Positions 8,548-17,500 of a stretch of 64,000 nucleotides of DNA are shown in pieces. How positions within the stretch are numbered: the stretch's first letter is position 1; every line of letters begins with the position of its first letter. The DNA is from Bog-473 sp052148295 (lineage in GTDB: Bacteria; Actinomycetota; Acidimicrobiia; Acidimicrobiales; RAAP-2): assembly GCA_052148295.1 (NCBI GenBank), contig JBKQIP010000186.1:1-64000 (forward strand). Direction: 5' to 3'. The position numbers and the translations under genes were made by a program. The notes below the pieces were generated by a model. It was not told the origin of the DNA, searched no databases, and saw nothing but the letters and a program-made list of their open reading frames with translations.

Positions 8548-9457
8548 GGTGGTCCTGGGCCAGGCCGGAGAGACGCATCACCACGTGGGAGACCATGGCG
8601 CTCAGATGCCCCTCCTGCACGTCTTCGACGGCGTAGCGACCCGCACCCGAGTCGAGCAGGGCCAGGCGGAACGGTGGGCTCCCGTTGCGCAGGGTCTCGA
8701 GCAGGGCCAGGTAGTGCAGGGCGGTGCGGGCGAAGGCCCGGGGCCCGCCCGAGGTGAGGGCCACGGCGCACACCGAGGCCTGACCGGCGACCGGTGCGCC
8801 CACCAGCAGGTCGAACAGGCCGCACAGGACGACCCGGCCCCCGGCCAGGGGGATGGAGACCCGGTCGTCGGTGCGGGGCAGCCAGCCCGGTGCCAATCTC
8901 GGTGTGAGGTCGCGCAGGTGCCCGGCATGGATGCGTAACTCGGCGGCCAGGGCGCCCCTGGCCTGGTCCGACAGGTCGTCGACGTGGTCGACCAGTCCGC
9001 CCCGGCCGGGCTGGACCCGCAGCGCGTCGAGCGCGTCGGCCAGCGGGTCCCCGATGGCACCGGACGTGACCAGCTGGCGGAAGAGGGCATGGACGAGGCA
9101 CGAGGTGACCAGCGGGGGCGGGTAGGGGTCGGCCCCGTCGCGGGACGCGTCCGGTGAGGCGTCGGGCGGGACCGTTTGGGCCAGCAGCAGCCGGGGGCCC
9201 AGGTGGAGAGGAGGTGCGTCGTCCCCCCGGGCGGCGCTCAGGGCGCCGGCCCCGTCCTCGAGCCAGGCCCGCAACCCGCCCGCCAGATCCGGGTCGACGC
9301 GGGGACGTCGCCCCGACCGGTCCCGCAGCCGGGCCAGCACCTCGTCCCGAGCCGGGCCGTGGAGCCCACGCGGCACCACCGTCGTGCCCGACCTCCCCAC
9401 CCCCGGGCACGCCGCGGACGGAGCGGCGACGGGCTGTTCGAGCGTGGCTGGGACCAT
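8537..9457 (-). CDS. Hypothetical protein, partner of the downstream unknown gene
   Basis: A 306-residue soluble protein of unknown function, started at ATG 9457; a CACACT hexamer lies six bases upstream. The C-terminal third (GRVVLCGLFDLLVGAP ... VCAVALTSGGPRAF ... LHYLALLETLRNG) follows the order of strands in RecB-like PD-(D/E)XK nucleases: a GxxDLL strand, a strand that would carry the D/ExK, and a helix with Tyr. The catalytic Glu/Lys are not in place, so if related it would be an inactive derivative. That link is weak inference. It overlaps its downstream partner by 11 bases. The divergent 68-bp gap to the membrane protein at 9526 must hold both promoters. Confidence 0.68.
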   Translation of the reverse strand: MVPATLEQPVAAPSAACPGVGRSGTTVVPRGLHGPARDEVLARLRDRSGRRPRVDPDLAGGLRAWLEDGAGALSAARGDDAPPLHLGPRLLLAQTVPPDASPDASRDGADPYPPPLVTSCLVHALFRQLVTSGAIGDPLADALDALRVQPGRGGLVDHVDDLSDQARGALAAELRIHAGHLRDLTPRLAPGWLPRTDDRVSIPLAGGRVVLCGLFDLLVGAPVAGQASVCAVALTSGGPRAFARTALHYLALLETLRNGSPPFRLALLDSGAGRYAVEDVQEGHLSAMVSHVVMRLSGLAQDHRAD

Positions 9458-9525
9458 GGGCGAAGTGTGCCCCGGGGCTGTGACGCGCCGGGGCGGTGTC
9501 ACGGGCCTCTACCCTGACGGGTGCC

Positions 9526-9759
9526 ATGGTCATCGCCGTCAACCCGCTGCTGGCGTCGAACTATGCCTTCGACATCGTCTTCGCCATCTTCGTCCTCGCG
9601 CTGGTGACGCTGGCCGTCGTGACGCTGCGCTGGGCCTTCCGTCAGGATCGCGCCGGACTGGCCGCCTGGCGGCAGCGGCAATGGCAACGGCAACGGCAGG
9701 AGGCCGGCGCACCCCCTCCCCCCGAGGACGGGGACGGGCCTCCCGCGCCGAGCCCGTGA
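9526..9759 (+). CDS. Small single-span membrane protein
   Basis: A 77-residue protein: short N-terminus, one membrane segment (AFDIVFAIFVLALVTLAVVTL), then a basic Gln/Arg-rich stretch (WRQRQWQRQRQ) and a Pro-rich acidic tail. Its stop overlaps the patatin gene start by four bases (GTGA), so the two are translationally coupled. The membrane protein may position the lipase, but this is inference. No strong ribosome site is seen; TACCCT lies ten bases before the ATG. Confidence 0.72.
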   Translation: MVIAVNPLLASNYAFDIVFAIFVLALVTLAVVTLRWAFRQDRAGLAAWRQRQWQRQRQEAGAPPPPEDGDGPPAPSP

Positions 9760-10682
9760 GCGGTCCGGCCTGGTCGGAACGGCTGGTGGCCCAGTGGCGC
9801 GCCCGGCGGGACCACGACCGGTCGGGCGCCGCGGTCGCGCAGAGCGCGTTCGTCCTGGCCGGCGGGGGGAGCCGGGGCGCCGTGCAGGTCGGCATGCTGG
9901 CCGAATTGGTCGCCCGGGGCATACGGGCCGACCGGGTGTACGGCGCTTCGGTCGGGGCCATCAACGGCGGGGGGTACGCCGGGGACCCGACGGCCGAGAA
10001 CATGGAGCGCATGGCCGACATCTGGCGGGGCGTGACGGGGGCCGACGTCTTTCCCCGGTCCGCCCTCGACGGCCCCTGGCTCTTCTTGCAGAAGCGGGCG
10101 GCGGTGCATGCCAACACGGGCGTGCGCGCCATCATCGAGGCGGGCATCGACTTCGAGAACCTCGAGGACGCCGCCATCCCCTTCGAGGTGGTGACCACGT
10201 CGCTCACCGACGGGCGCGAACGATGGATCACCCACGGCAACGCGGTCGAGGCGATCATGGCCTCCTCGGCCATTCCGTCCATCTTCCCGCCCGTGGTCAT
10301 CGACGGCGACGTGCTGGTGGACGGTGGCGTGGTCAACAACGTGCCGATCAGCCGGGCGCTGGCCGCCGGGTGCACCCGCATCTACGTGCTGCTGTGCGGG
10401 CCGCTGCACTACCTCCCGCGCCAGCCCCGGCGCCCGGCCGAGGCGGCCCTGACCGCCTTCTTCGTGGCCATCCACGCCCGCTTCGTCCGGGAGCTCACCA
10501 TGCTCCCCCCCGGGGTCGAGGTCGTGGTCTTCAGCGGCGGGGGAGAGCCGTCGTCGCAGTACCGCGACTTCTCGGGGACGGCGGCGCTGATCGAAGAGGG
10601 CCGGAGCGAGGTGGCCCGGGTGCTCGACCGCTACGCCGGCACCTCCCAGGCCCTCATCGCCCCGGAAGGGGCGGCCCGGTGA
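9756..10682 (+). CDS. Patatin-like phospholipase family protein
   Basis: A 308-residue serine acyl hydrolase. The oxyanion loop LAGGGSRGAVQVG, nucleophile elbow GASVGAING (Gly-x-Ser-x-Gly) and the catalytic Asp in DGGVVNNVP are all present and correctly ordered, so the Ser-Asp dyad is intact. No signal peptide, so it acts in the cytosol or at the inner membrane face, releasing fatty acids from lipids. GTG at 9756 is coupled to the small membrane protein. The following 120 bp before lhr contain no gene. Confidence 0.9.
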   Translation: MSGPAWSERLVAQWRARRDHDRSGAAVAQSAFVLAGGGSRGAVQVGMLAELVARGIRADRVYGASVGAINGGGYAGDPTAENMERMADIWRGVTGADVFPRSALDGPWLFLQKRAAVHANTGVRAIIEAGIDFENLEDAAIPFEVVTTSLTDGRERWITHGNAVEAIMASSAIPSIFPPVVIDGDVLVDGGVVNNVPISRALAAGCTRIYVLLCGPLHYLPRQPRRPAEAALTAFFVAIHARFVRELTMLPPGVEVVVFSGGGEPSSQYRDFSGTAALIEEGRSEVARVLDRYAGTSQALIAPEGAAR

Positions 10683-10802
10683 GCGTCGATGGGGCCGGGG
10701 CGGGGATCCCGGCGCTCCGCGCCATGGGGCCGCCGCCTGCCCCGACGCACCGCTTCGGTGGGCGGGTGCGCCGTCGTCACAGCACCCTGGTGGAATAGGG
10801 AG

Positions 10803-13800
10803 GTGCCCGATCTGCCATTCCACCCGGCCGTGGCCAGCAGGTTCGCCCGGCGCTTCCCGGCCGGGCCGACGCCACCCCAGGCCGCCGCCTGGCCCCGCAT
10901 CGCCGAGGGGAGCGATGTCCTGGTGGCCTCGCCCACCGGGACCGGGAAGACGCTGACCGGCTTCCTGGTGGCCATCGATGCCGCCTACCGGGCGGCGGAC
11001 GCGGGCACGCGGGCGGGCGGGTCGCCCGAGGTGCTCTACGTGTCGCCCCTGCGGGCCCTGGCCGTCGACGTTCACGAGAACCTGCAGGTCCCCCTGGCCG
11101 AGATCCGCGACCAGGCGGCCCGCATGGGCTACCCCGATCCGCAGCTGCGCGTGGCCGTCCGCACCGGTGACACCTCGCCCGCCGAGCGCGCCGCCATGCG
11201 CAAGCATGCGCCCGACCTGCTGGTCACCACCCCCGAATCGCTCTACCTGCTCCTCACCGCACCGGCGTCGCGGGCCCTGATGCGCGGGGTGCGCACCGTC
11301 ATCGTCGACGAGGTGCACACCCTGGCGCGCGACAAGCGGGGCAGCCACCTCGCCCTGAGCCTCGAGCGGCTTGATGCGCTGGTCGCCTCGGCCGGGGGGC
11401 ACCTCCAGCGCATCGGCCTCTCCGCCACGCAGCGGCCCCTCGACGTGGTGGCCCGGTTGCTCTCGGGCGTCCACGATGACCGTCCGGCCACGGTGATCGT
11501 GGACTGCGGTCACTCCCGGAACCTCGACGTGTCGATCGAGCTGCCCGACGCCGAGCTCGAGGCGGTGGCCAGCGGGGGCCAGTTCGGCGACATCCTCGAC
11601 CGCATCGCCGCGCACACCCGGGACCATCGCACCACGCTGATCTTCGTCAACACCCGCAAGATGGCCGAACGGGTGGCCCATCAATTGGCGGAGCGGCTGG
11701 GTGGCGGCGACCGGGGCGACGGCGAGGACGTCGACGCGTCCCTCCTCGTGGCGGCCCACCACGGCAGCCTCTCGGCGGCGCGGCGGCGCATCGTCGAGAC
11801 CCGTCTGCGGTCGGGTGATCTGCGCGCCCTCGTGGCCACCGCCTCGTTGGAGCTGGGCATCGACGTCGGCCCGGTCGAGCTGGTCTGCCAGATCGGCTCG
11901 CCCCGGGCCATCGGCACGTTCCTCCAACGGGTGGGACGGGCGAATCACCAGCGCGACGGGACGCCGGCCGGCCGCCTGTTCCCCATGACCCGCGACGAGT
12001 TGGTGGAGTGCACGGCCCTGCTGGCCGCCGTCCGGGACGGGCGGCTGGACCTCCTCGAGCCGCCGGTGGCCCCCCTCGACGTCCTGGCCCAGCAGCTGGT
12101 GGCCGAGGTGGCGTCGGTCGAGGAGGTCCAGGTGGAGTCGCTCTGGCAGCTGGTGCGGCGGAGCGCGCCCTACGCCGGGTTGGCCCGGGCGGACTTCGAC
12201 GACGTCGTGTCCCTGGTCAGTTGGGGGATCGAGACGGGCCGGGGGCGCCGGGGCGCGCACCTGCACCACGACGCGGTCAACGGTCGCCTGCGGGCCCGGC
12301 GCGGCGCGCGCCTGGCCGCCCTGACCGGGGGCGGTGCCATTCCCGAGACCGGTGACTACCGGGTGGTGCTCGACCCTGAGGGCGTGACGGTGGGATCGGT
12401 GCACGAGGACTTCGCGGTGGAGGCCATGGCGGGTGACATCTTCCTGCTGGGGACCCACTCCTGGCGTGTGGCCAAGGTCGAGGTCGGCAGCGTCCGGGTC
12501 CACGACGCCGGTGATCTCCCCCCGACGGTGCCCTTCTGGCTCGGCGAGGCGCCGGCGCGGACGGCCGAGCTCTCCGAGGCGGTGAGCGAGCTCCGGGCCC
12601 AGCTGGAGCCGCTGCTCGTCGGGGGCGACGCCGACGGGGCGCGTCACCTGGTGGTCGAGCGCGCCGGAGTGTCGGCGGAGGTGGCCCAGCAGGTGGTGGC
12701 CTACTGTGCGGCGGGGCTGGCCGCCCTGGGCCATCTGCCCACCCGTGAGCGCATCGTGGTGGAGCGCTGCTTCGACGACAGCGAGGGGAGCCAGGTCATC
12801 ATCCACGCCCCCTATGGCGGTCGGACCAATCGCGCCCTCGGACTGGCGCTGCGCAAGCGCTTCTGCGTGTCGTTCGACTTCGAGCTGCAGGCGGCGGCGG
12901 ACGATGACACCGTGGTGCTCTCGCTCGGTCCCCAGCACAGCTTCCCGCTCACCCAGGTGCCGTCCATGCTCTCCAGCGCGACGGCCCGTGAGGTCCTGAC
13001 CCAGGCCGTGCTGCCCCACCCCATGCTGGCGGCGCGCTGGCGCTGGAATCTCAATCGCGCGCTGGTGCTGCCGCGCCAGCAGGGCGGCAAGCGGCGCCCC
13101 ATCCACCTGCAACGGATGGAGGCCGATGACCTGCTGGCGGCCGTGTGGCCCGGACTGGCCGCCTGCCAGGAGAACGCCCCGGCCGGCCCGGTGTCCGTGC
13201 CCGATCACGTCTTGGCCCGCCAGACCGTCGACGACTGCCTGCACGAGGCCCTCTCGGTCGAGGGACTGGTGGACCTCTGGGCGCAGGTCGAGTCGGGCCG
13301 GGTGGAGGTGCACCTGGTCGAGTCGGCCGAGCCGTCGGTCCTCGCCCACGGGATCCTGAACGGCCGTCCCTACACCTTTCTCGACGGGGCGCCGCTGGAG
13401 GAGCGTCGTACCCGGGCCCTGTCGCTGCGCCGCGGTCTGGGTGCGCTCGGTTCCGACGGGCTCCCCGTGCCCGGCGGCCAACTGGCGCTGGACCCCGGCG
13501 CGGTCGATCAGGTGCTGGAACAGGTGCGTCCGCAGCCCCGTAACGGGGACGAGCTGCACGACCTACTCCTCTCACTGGTGGCGGCGCGCCCGGTGCCGGC
13601 CTGGTCGGCCTGGTTCTCCGGCCTCGGTTCGGACGGTCGGGTCGTGGTGGTGGACGGCTGCTGGGCGGCCGTCGAGCGAGCGGAGGCGGCCGCCGCCCTC
13701 ATGACCGATGACGACGCCGCTGCCGCCTGCGTGGAGGGTCACCTGCAGCTGGCCGGCCCGGTCTCGGTGGAGGAGCTGACGTCCGAGGCCCCGCTCCCCC

Positions 13801-15065
13801 CGGGCGCCCCCCGGGGAGCACCGGTCACACCGGCGCGGGCGCGTACCGCGCTGGCCCGGCTCGAGGCGAAGGGCTCGGCCATCGCGCTCCCCGACGGCCG
13901 CTGGTGCGCCCGCAACCTGCTGGTCCGGATGCACGGAGCCAGCCGCCAGCACCGGCGGGGACGGGTGGCCCCGGTGCCCATCACCGACTTCGTGCGCTTC
14001 CTGACCCACTGGCAGCACGCCGTGCCGGCGACCCGGTTGGAGGGTCGTGGTGGTCTGCTCGCCGTGCTCGAGCAGCTCCAGGGGATCGAAGCGCCGGCGG
14101 CCGAATGGGAGGCCCAGATCCTTCCCGCCCGCGTGGCCGACTACAGCACGCGCTGGCTGGACGAGCTCTGCCTCGCCGGCGAGGTCGTCTGGGGCCGGCT
14201 GACGCCGAGGCCTGACCGGCCCGGGCGGCCGGGGACCCCGTCGCCGGCCACGCCGCTGGCCTTCGTCCTCCGCGAGGATCTCGACCTCATGCTGCAGGCC
14301 GTGCGGGCGGGGGCGCGGGCTCCCGACCCCGAGGTCGGGGCCGCGGCCGACGTGCTGGCGGCGCTGCGCACGCGGGGGGCGTGCTTCCGCCCCGAGCTGG
14401 CTCCCCTGACGGGGCGGCTGCCGGCCGAGGTCGACGAGGGCCTGTGGGACCTGGTGGCCCGGGGCATCGTGACGGCGGACGCCTTCTCGGCCGTGCGCTC
14501 GCTCCTCTCGGCGCGGGACCGCTGGGGCACCCGGACCCGCCGCCGCCCCACCGGCCGCGGCCGCCCGGCCCGACCCGGCCTCTCCGGCCGCCGCGCCCCG
14601 GCGGGCACGGGCATCGGCGAGGGTCGCTGGTCGTTGCTGCCGGTCCCCGACGGTGCCCCGTCCGACGGCGTGGCGCCGCACGACGAGGAGCTGGCCGAGG
14701 GGGTGGCCTGGCAGCTCCTGGCTCGCTGGGGCGTGGTGGCCTGGGAGGTGTGGGGCCGCGAGTCGTTCCGGATCCCCTGGCGCGAGGTGGTCTGGGCGCT
14801 GCGCCGGCTCGAGGCGCGTGGCCTGGCCCTCGGCGGCCGCTTCGTGACGGGGCTCTCGGGCGAGCAGTACGCCCTGCCCGAGGCGGCCGAGGAACTGGTC
14901 CGGGTGCACCGCAGCGCGGCCAGCGGCGAAGAAGTGGTGGTGGCCGGGGCCGATCCGCTCAACGTGACCGGGTCCATCGGGGGAGGCGCGCGCGTGCCGA
15001 TCCGTCGACATCAGAGGGTGACGTATCGCGACGGCGTGGCGGTGGACGGCCTGCAGGCGGGGTGA
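10803..15065 (+). CDS. lhr: Lhr-family ATP-dependent helicase, long form
   Basis: A 1420-residue superfamily 2 helicase. Walker A ASPTGTGKTLTG, Walker B VDEVHTLARD, motif III GLSATQRP, motif IV IFVNTRKMAE and the QRVGRANH-like motif VI (LQRVGRANHQRDG) lie in the first 430 residues. They are followed by the winged-helix/Lhr-core modules and the long C-terminal region that marks the giant actinobacterial form. Characterised relatives are 3'-to-5' DNA translocases that unwind RNA:DNA hybrids. GTG at 10803 is chosen because the protein PDLPFHPAVASRF then starts just before the Q-motif; upstream in-frame codons look non-coding. A low-complexity basic patch (RTRRRPTGRGRPARPG) lies near residue 1250. 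The 5-oxoprolinase genes follow after four bases. Confidence 0.93.
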   Translation: MPDLPFHPAVASRFARRFPAGPTPPQAAAWPRIAEGSDVLVASPTGTGKTLTGFLVAIDAAYRAADAGTRAGGSPEVLYVSPLRALAVDVHENLQVPLAEIRDQAARMGYPDPQLRVAVRTGDTSPAERAAMRKHAPDLLVTTPESLYLLLTAPASRALMRGVRTVIVDEVHTLARDKRGSHLALSLERLDALVASAGGHLQRIGLSATQRPLDVVARLLSGVHDDRPATVIVDCGHSRNLDVSIELPDAELEAVASGGQFGDILDRIAAHTRDHRTTLIFVNTRKMAERVAHQLAERLGGGDRGDGEDVDASLLVAAHHGSLSAARRRIVETRLRSGDLRALVATASLELGIDVGPVELVCQIGSPRAIGTFLQRVGRANHQRDGTPAGRLFPMTRDELVECTALLAAVRDGRLDLLEPPVAPLDVLAQQLVAEVASVEEVQVESLWQLVRRSAPYAGLARADFDDVVSLVSWGIETGRGRRGAHLHHDAVNGRLRARRGARLAALTGGGAIPETGDYRVVLDPEGVTVGSVHEDFAVEAMAGDIFLLGTHSWRVAKVEVGSVRVHDAGDLPPTVPFWLGEAPARTAELSEAVSELRAQLEPLLVGGDADGARHLVVERAGVSAEVAQQVVAYCAAGLAALGHLPTRERIVVERCFDDSEGSQVIIHAPYGGRTNRALGLALRKRFCVSFDFELQAAADDDTVVLSLGPQHSFPLTQVPSMLSSATAREVLTQAVLPHPMLAARWRWNLNRALVLPRQQGGKRRPIHLQRMEADDLLAAVWPGLAACQENAPAGPVSVPDHVLARQTVDDCLHEALSVEGLVDLWAQVESGRVEVHLVESAEPSVLAHGILNGRPYTFLDGAPLEERRTRALSLRRGLGALGSDGLPVPGGQLALDPGAVDQVLEQVRPQPRNGDELHDLLLSLVAARPVPAWSAWFSGLGSDGRVVVVDGCWAAVERAEAAAALMTDDDAAAACVEGHLQLAGPVSVEELTSEAPLPPGAPRGAPVTPARARTALARLEAKGSAIALPDGRWCARNLLVRMHGASRQHRRGRVAPVPITDFVRFLTHWQHAVPATRLEGRGGLLAVLEQLQGIEAPAAEWEAQILPARVADYSTRWLDELCLAGEVVWGRLTPRPDRPGRPGTPSPATPLAFVLREDLDLMLQAVRAGARAPDPEVGAAADVLAALRTRGACFRPELAPLTGRLPAEVDEGLWDLVARGIVTADAFSAVRSLLSARDRWGTRTRRRPTGRGRPARPGLSGRRAPAGTGIGEGRWSLLPVPDGAPSDGVAPHDEELAEGVAWQLLARWGVVAWEVWGRESFRIPWREVVWALRRLEARGLALGGRFVTGLSGEQYALPEAAEELVRVHRSAASGEEVVVAGADPLNVTGSIGGGARVPIRRHQRVTYRDGVAVDGLQAG

Positions 15066-15069
15066 GGCC

Positions 15070-15804
15070 ATGGCACCGGTGCGCACCGTTGACCTGAACG
15101 CCGACGTGGGCGAGGCCACCTCGGTGGACGGCCGCCGGGTGGAGCTCGATCTGCTCGGCGTGGTCACCACGGTCCACGTCGCCTGTGGCGGCCATGCCGG
15201 CGACGACGCCTCCATGCGCGCCATCATGGGCGCGGCGCGCACCGCCGGCGTGGGCGTGGGGGCACATCCCTCCTATCCCGATCCCGAAGGCTTCGGTCGC
15301 CGCGCCGTGTCGATGGCGCCCGACGACCTGACGTCGTCGTTGCGGGCCCAGATCGGCGCCTGCGCGGCCATGGCCCGCATCTGCGGCGTGCCGATGATCT
15401 CGGTGAAGGCGCACGGGTCGCTCTACGCCGAGGTGGGGCGGGGCGACCCGGCGTGCGCCGCCCTGCTCCGTGCGTTGGACGGTCTGTGTGAGCCGGGAAC
15501 GGCCGTCGTGCTCCCGGCAGGCGCGCCGGCGCTCGGGGCGGTGCGTCGCGCCGGCTACGCGGCGCTCGAGGAGGGATTCTGCGATCGGGCCTACGGGTCC
15601 GACGGCGGGCTGGTGGACCGCGGCGTCCCGGGTGCGGTGTACGACGACCCGGCCCGGGCGGCGCATCAGGCCCTGGCCCTGGCGGAGCGGGTCGACACCC
15701 TGTGTGTGCACGGCGACTCTCCGGGTGCGCTGGCCATGGCGGTGGCGGTGCGCGCCGCGCTCACCCAGGCCGGCGTCACCGTGGCCGCCCCGTCCCGGCC
15801 CTGA
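15070..15804 (+). CDS. pxpA: 5-oxoprolinase (ATP-hydrolysing) subunit A, LamB/YcsF family
   Basis: A 244-residue TIM-barrel-like subunit that, with PxpB and PxpC, hydrolyses 5-oxoproline to glutamate using ATP. Family motifs are VDLNADVGEA at the start, VHVACGGHAGD, GAHPSYPDPEGFGRR and VKAHGSLY. The length is the normal one. It starts four bases after lhr and ends two bases before the fused pxpB-pxpC gene, so all three probably share a transcript. 5-Oxoproline forms spontaneously from glutamine and glutamate, so this is a housekeeping salvage step. Confidence 0.92.
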   Translation: MAPVRTVDLNADVGEATSVDGRRVELDLLGVVTTVHVACGGHAGDDASMRAIMGAARTAGVGVGAHPSYPDPEGFGRRAVSMAPDDLTSSLRAQIGACAAMARICGVPMISVKAHGSLYAEVGRGDPACAALLRALDGLCEPGTAVVLPAGAPALGAVRRAGYAALEEGFCDRAYGSDGGLVDRGVPGAVYDDPARAAHQALALAERVDTLCVHGDSPGALAMAVAVRAALTQAGVTVAAPSRP

Positions 15805-15806
15805 CC

Positions 15807-17471
15807 GTGTGGACGCGCTCGGTGCCCGAGGGCGAGGTCCGCCGGCTCGGGGACCGTGCCCTGCTGGCCGGCGTGCGCGACGCCCGGGCGGCCCGCACGC
15901 TCATCGGGGCCATCGGGGCGGCGGCGCCGCCGGGCGTCGCCGAGGTGGTGGGCGGTCTGGCCACGGTGATGGTGTCGGTGGTCGACGACGGCGACCCCGA
16001 GGAGCTCCTGCCCTTGGTGGAGGAGCTCCTCCGCGACGCCGAAGGGACCCCCGACGCGGTGGATGGCGCTGGCCGGCTGGTGACCGTCGCCTGCGTCTTC
16101 GACGGTCCCGACCTGGCCGAGGTGGCCGAGGTGGCCGGCTGCCGGCCCGACGAGGTCGGCCCGCTGCTCACGGCGTCCCCCCTCACGGTGGCGGTGGTCG
16201 GCTTCTCACCCGGCTTCGCCTACCTCGAGGGCCTCCTCCCGGCGCTCTCCCGCGTCCCCCGCCGGCGGAGCCCCCGGCCCGTGGTCCCGCCCGGCTCGGT
16301 CGCCCTGGCCAACGGTCACGCCGCCGTCTACCCGTCCGCCTCACCGGGGGGGTGGCAGCTGATCGGCCGCACGGCCGCCAGGCTCTTCGACCCGCGGGTG
16401 GCGCCCTATGCCCTCCTGGCCCCGGGCGACCGTGTGCAGTTCGTGGCGGCGGGGCAGGTCGGCCCTGCCCCGCCCGTCACGCCCGGCGCCCCACCGCCAG
16501 CCGCGTCGGCGCACCCGGTCTTCGCCGTCGATCAGCCCGGCCTGCGCACACTGCGCCAGGACGCCGGCCGGCGGGGCGTGGCGGGCGTCGGCGTCCCCGC
16601 CGCCGGGCCGGCCGATCCCCGATCCTTCCAGCTGGCCAATCGGCTGGTGGGCAACCCAGCCGGCGCGGGCGCGCTCGAGGTCACGGCCCGGGGGCCCATC
16701 CTCCGCGGCCTGCGGCCGGCGTTCGTGGCGGTGGTCGGCGCCCGGCCCGACGTTTCCCTCCAGGGTCGCCCGGCCCCTCTGGGTCGGGTGGTGCCGGTCG
16801 ACGCGGGCCAGCGCTTCAGCGTGGGCCAGGTCCGCGACGGCCTGCGTTGCTACGTGGCGGTGGCCGGGGGGCTGGTGGGTCCCGAGCTCATGGGCAGTTG
16901 CGCCAGCGATCTGCTCTGCGGGCTCGGTCCGGCCCCCCTCGCCCGCGGCGACGAGCTCGAGGCCGGCGCGGTCGTCCCGCCGCTGGGTGATCACGTGCCG
17001 GACGACGTGCTGTCCGAGCTGACCACGCGGGGTCCGGTGACACTGCGCGTCGTGCCGGGGCCCCACCCCGAGCGGTTCGCGCCTGGTGCCTTCGCCTCCC
17101 TGACCCGGCGGCGCTTCACGGTCGAAGCCGAGAGCAACCGCATCGGGCTGCGGCTGCGCGACGGGGACGGACCGGTCCCCTCAGCCGGCGCCCCCCACGA
17201 GCTCGATTCCCAGGGCACGGTGACCGGGGCGGTGCAGGTGCCACCCGACGGCCGTCCGATCGTCCTCCTGCCCGACCATGCCACCCTGGGCGGCTATCCC
17301 GTCGTGGCCGTGGTGGCTGCGGTCGACCACGGGCTGCTCGGCCAGTGTGCGCCGGGATCCACCGTGGTCCTGGCGCCCGTCACCCACGCCGAGTCCCGCC
17401 GGGCGTGGGCCCTCCAGCGGCGCCGCCTGGCGACGGCGGTGGTGGGGCACTACCCCCTGGCGCTGGGGTAG
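15807..17471 (+). CDS. 5-oxoprolinase subunits B and C, fused (PxpB-PxpC)
   Basis: A 554-residue natural fusion. Residues 1-225 are PxpB/KipI-like: GFSPGFAYLEGL and PPGSVALANGHAAVYPSASP with the SPGGW..IGRT strand. Residues ~235-550 are PxpC/KipA-like: GVPAAGPADPRSFQLANRLVGN, VAVAGGLVG, and the ending LLPDHATLGGYPVVAVV. In many bacteria these are separate genes. Fusion fixes subunit stoichiometry with PxpA, encoded just upstream. GTG at 15807 is two bases after the pxpA stop; a longer start would run through pxpA. A role as sporulation-kinase inhibitor, for which KipI/KipA were named, is unlikely here. Confidence 0.9.
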   Translation: MWTRSVPEGEVRRLGDRALLAGVRDARAARTLIGAIGAAAPPGVAEVVGGLATVMVSVVDDGDPEELLPLVEELLRDAEGTPDAVDGAGRLVTVACVFDGPDLAEVAEVAGCRPDEVGPLLTASPLTVAVVGFSPGFAYLEGLLPALSRVPRRRSPRPVVPPGSVALANGHAAVYPSASPGGWQLIGRTAARLFDPRVAPYALLAPGDRVQFVAAGQVGPAPPVTPGAPPPAASAHPVFAVDQPGLRTLRQDAGRRGVAGVGVPAAGPADPRSFQLANRLVGNPAGAGALEVTARGPILRGLRPAFVAVVGARPDVSLQGRPAPLGRVVPVDAGQRFSVGQVRDGLRCYVAVAGGLVGPELMGSCASDLLCGLGPAPLARGDELEAGAVVPPLGDHVPDDVLSELTTRGPVTLRVVPGPHPERFAPGAFASLTRRRFTVEAESNRIGLRLRDGDGPVPSAGAPHELDSQGTVTGAVQVPPDGRPIVLLPDHATLGGYPVVAVVAAVDHGLLGQCAPGSTVVLAPVTHAESRRAWALQRRRLATAVVGHYPLALG

Positions 17472-17500
17472 GCCGCCGGGCGGCGCGAGAGGTCGACGCG

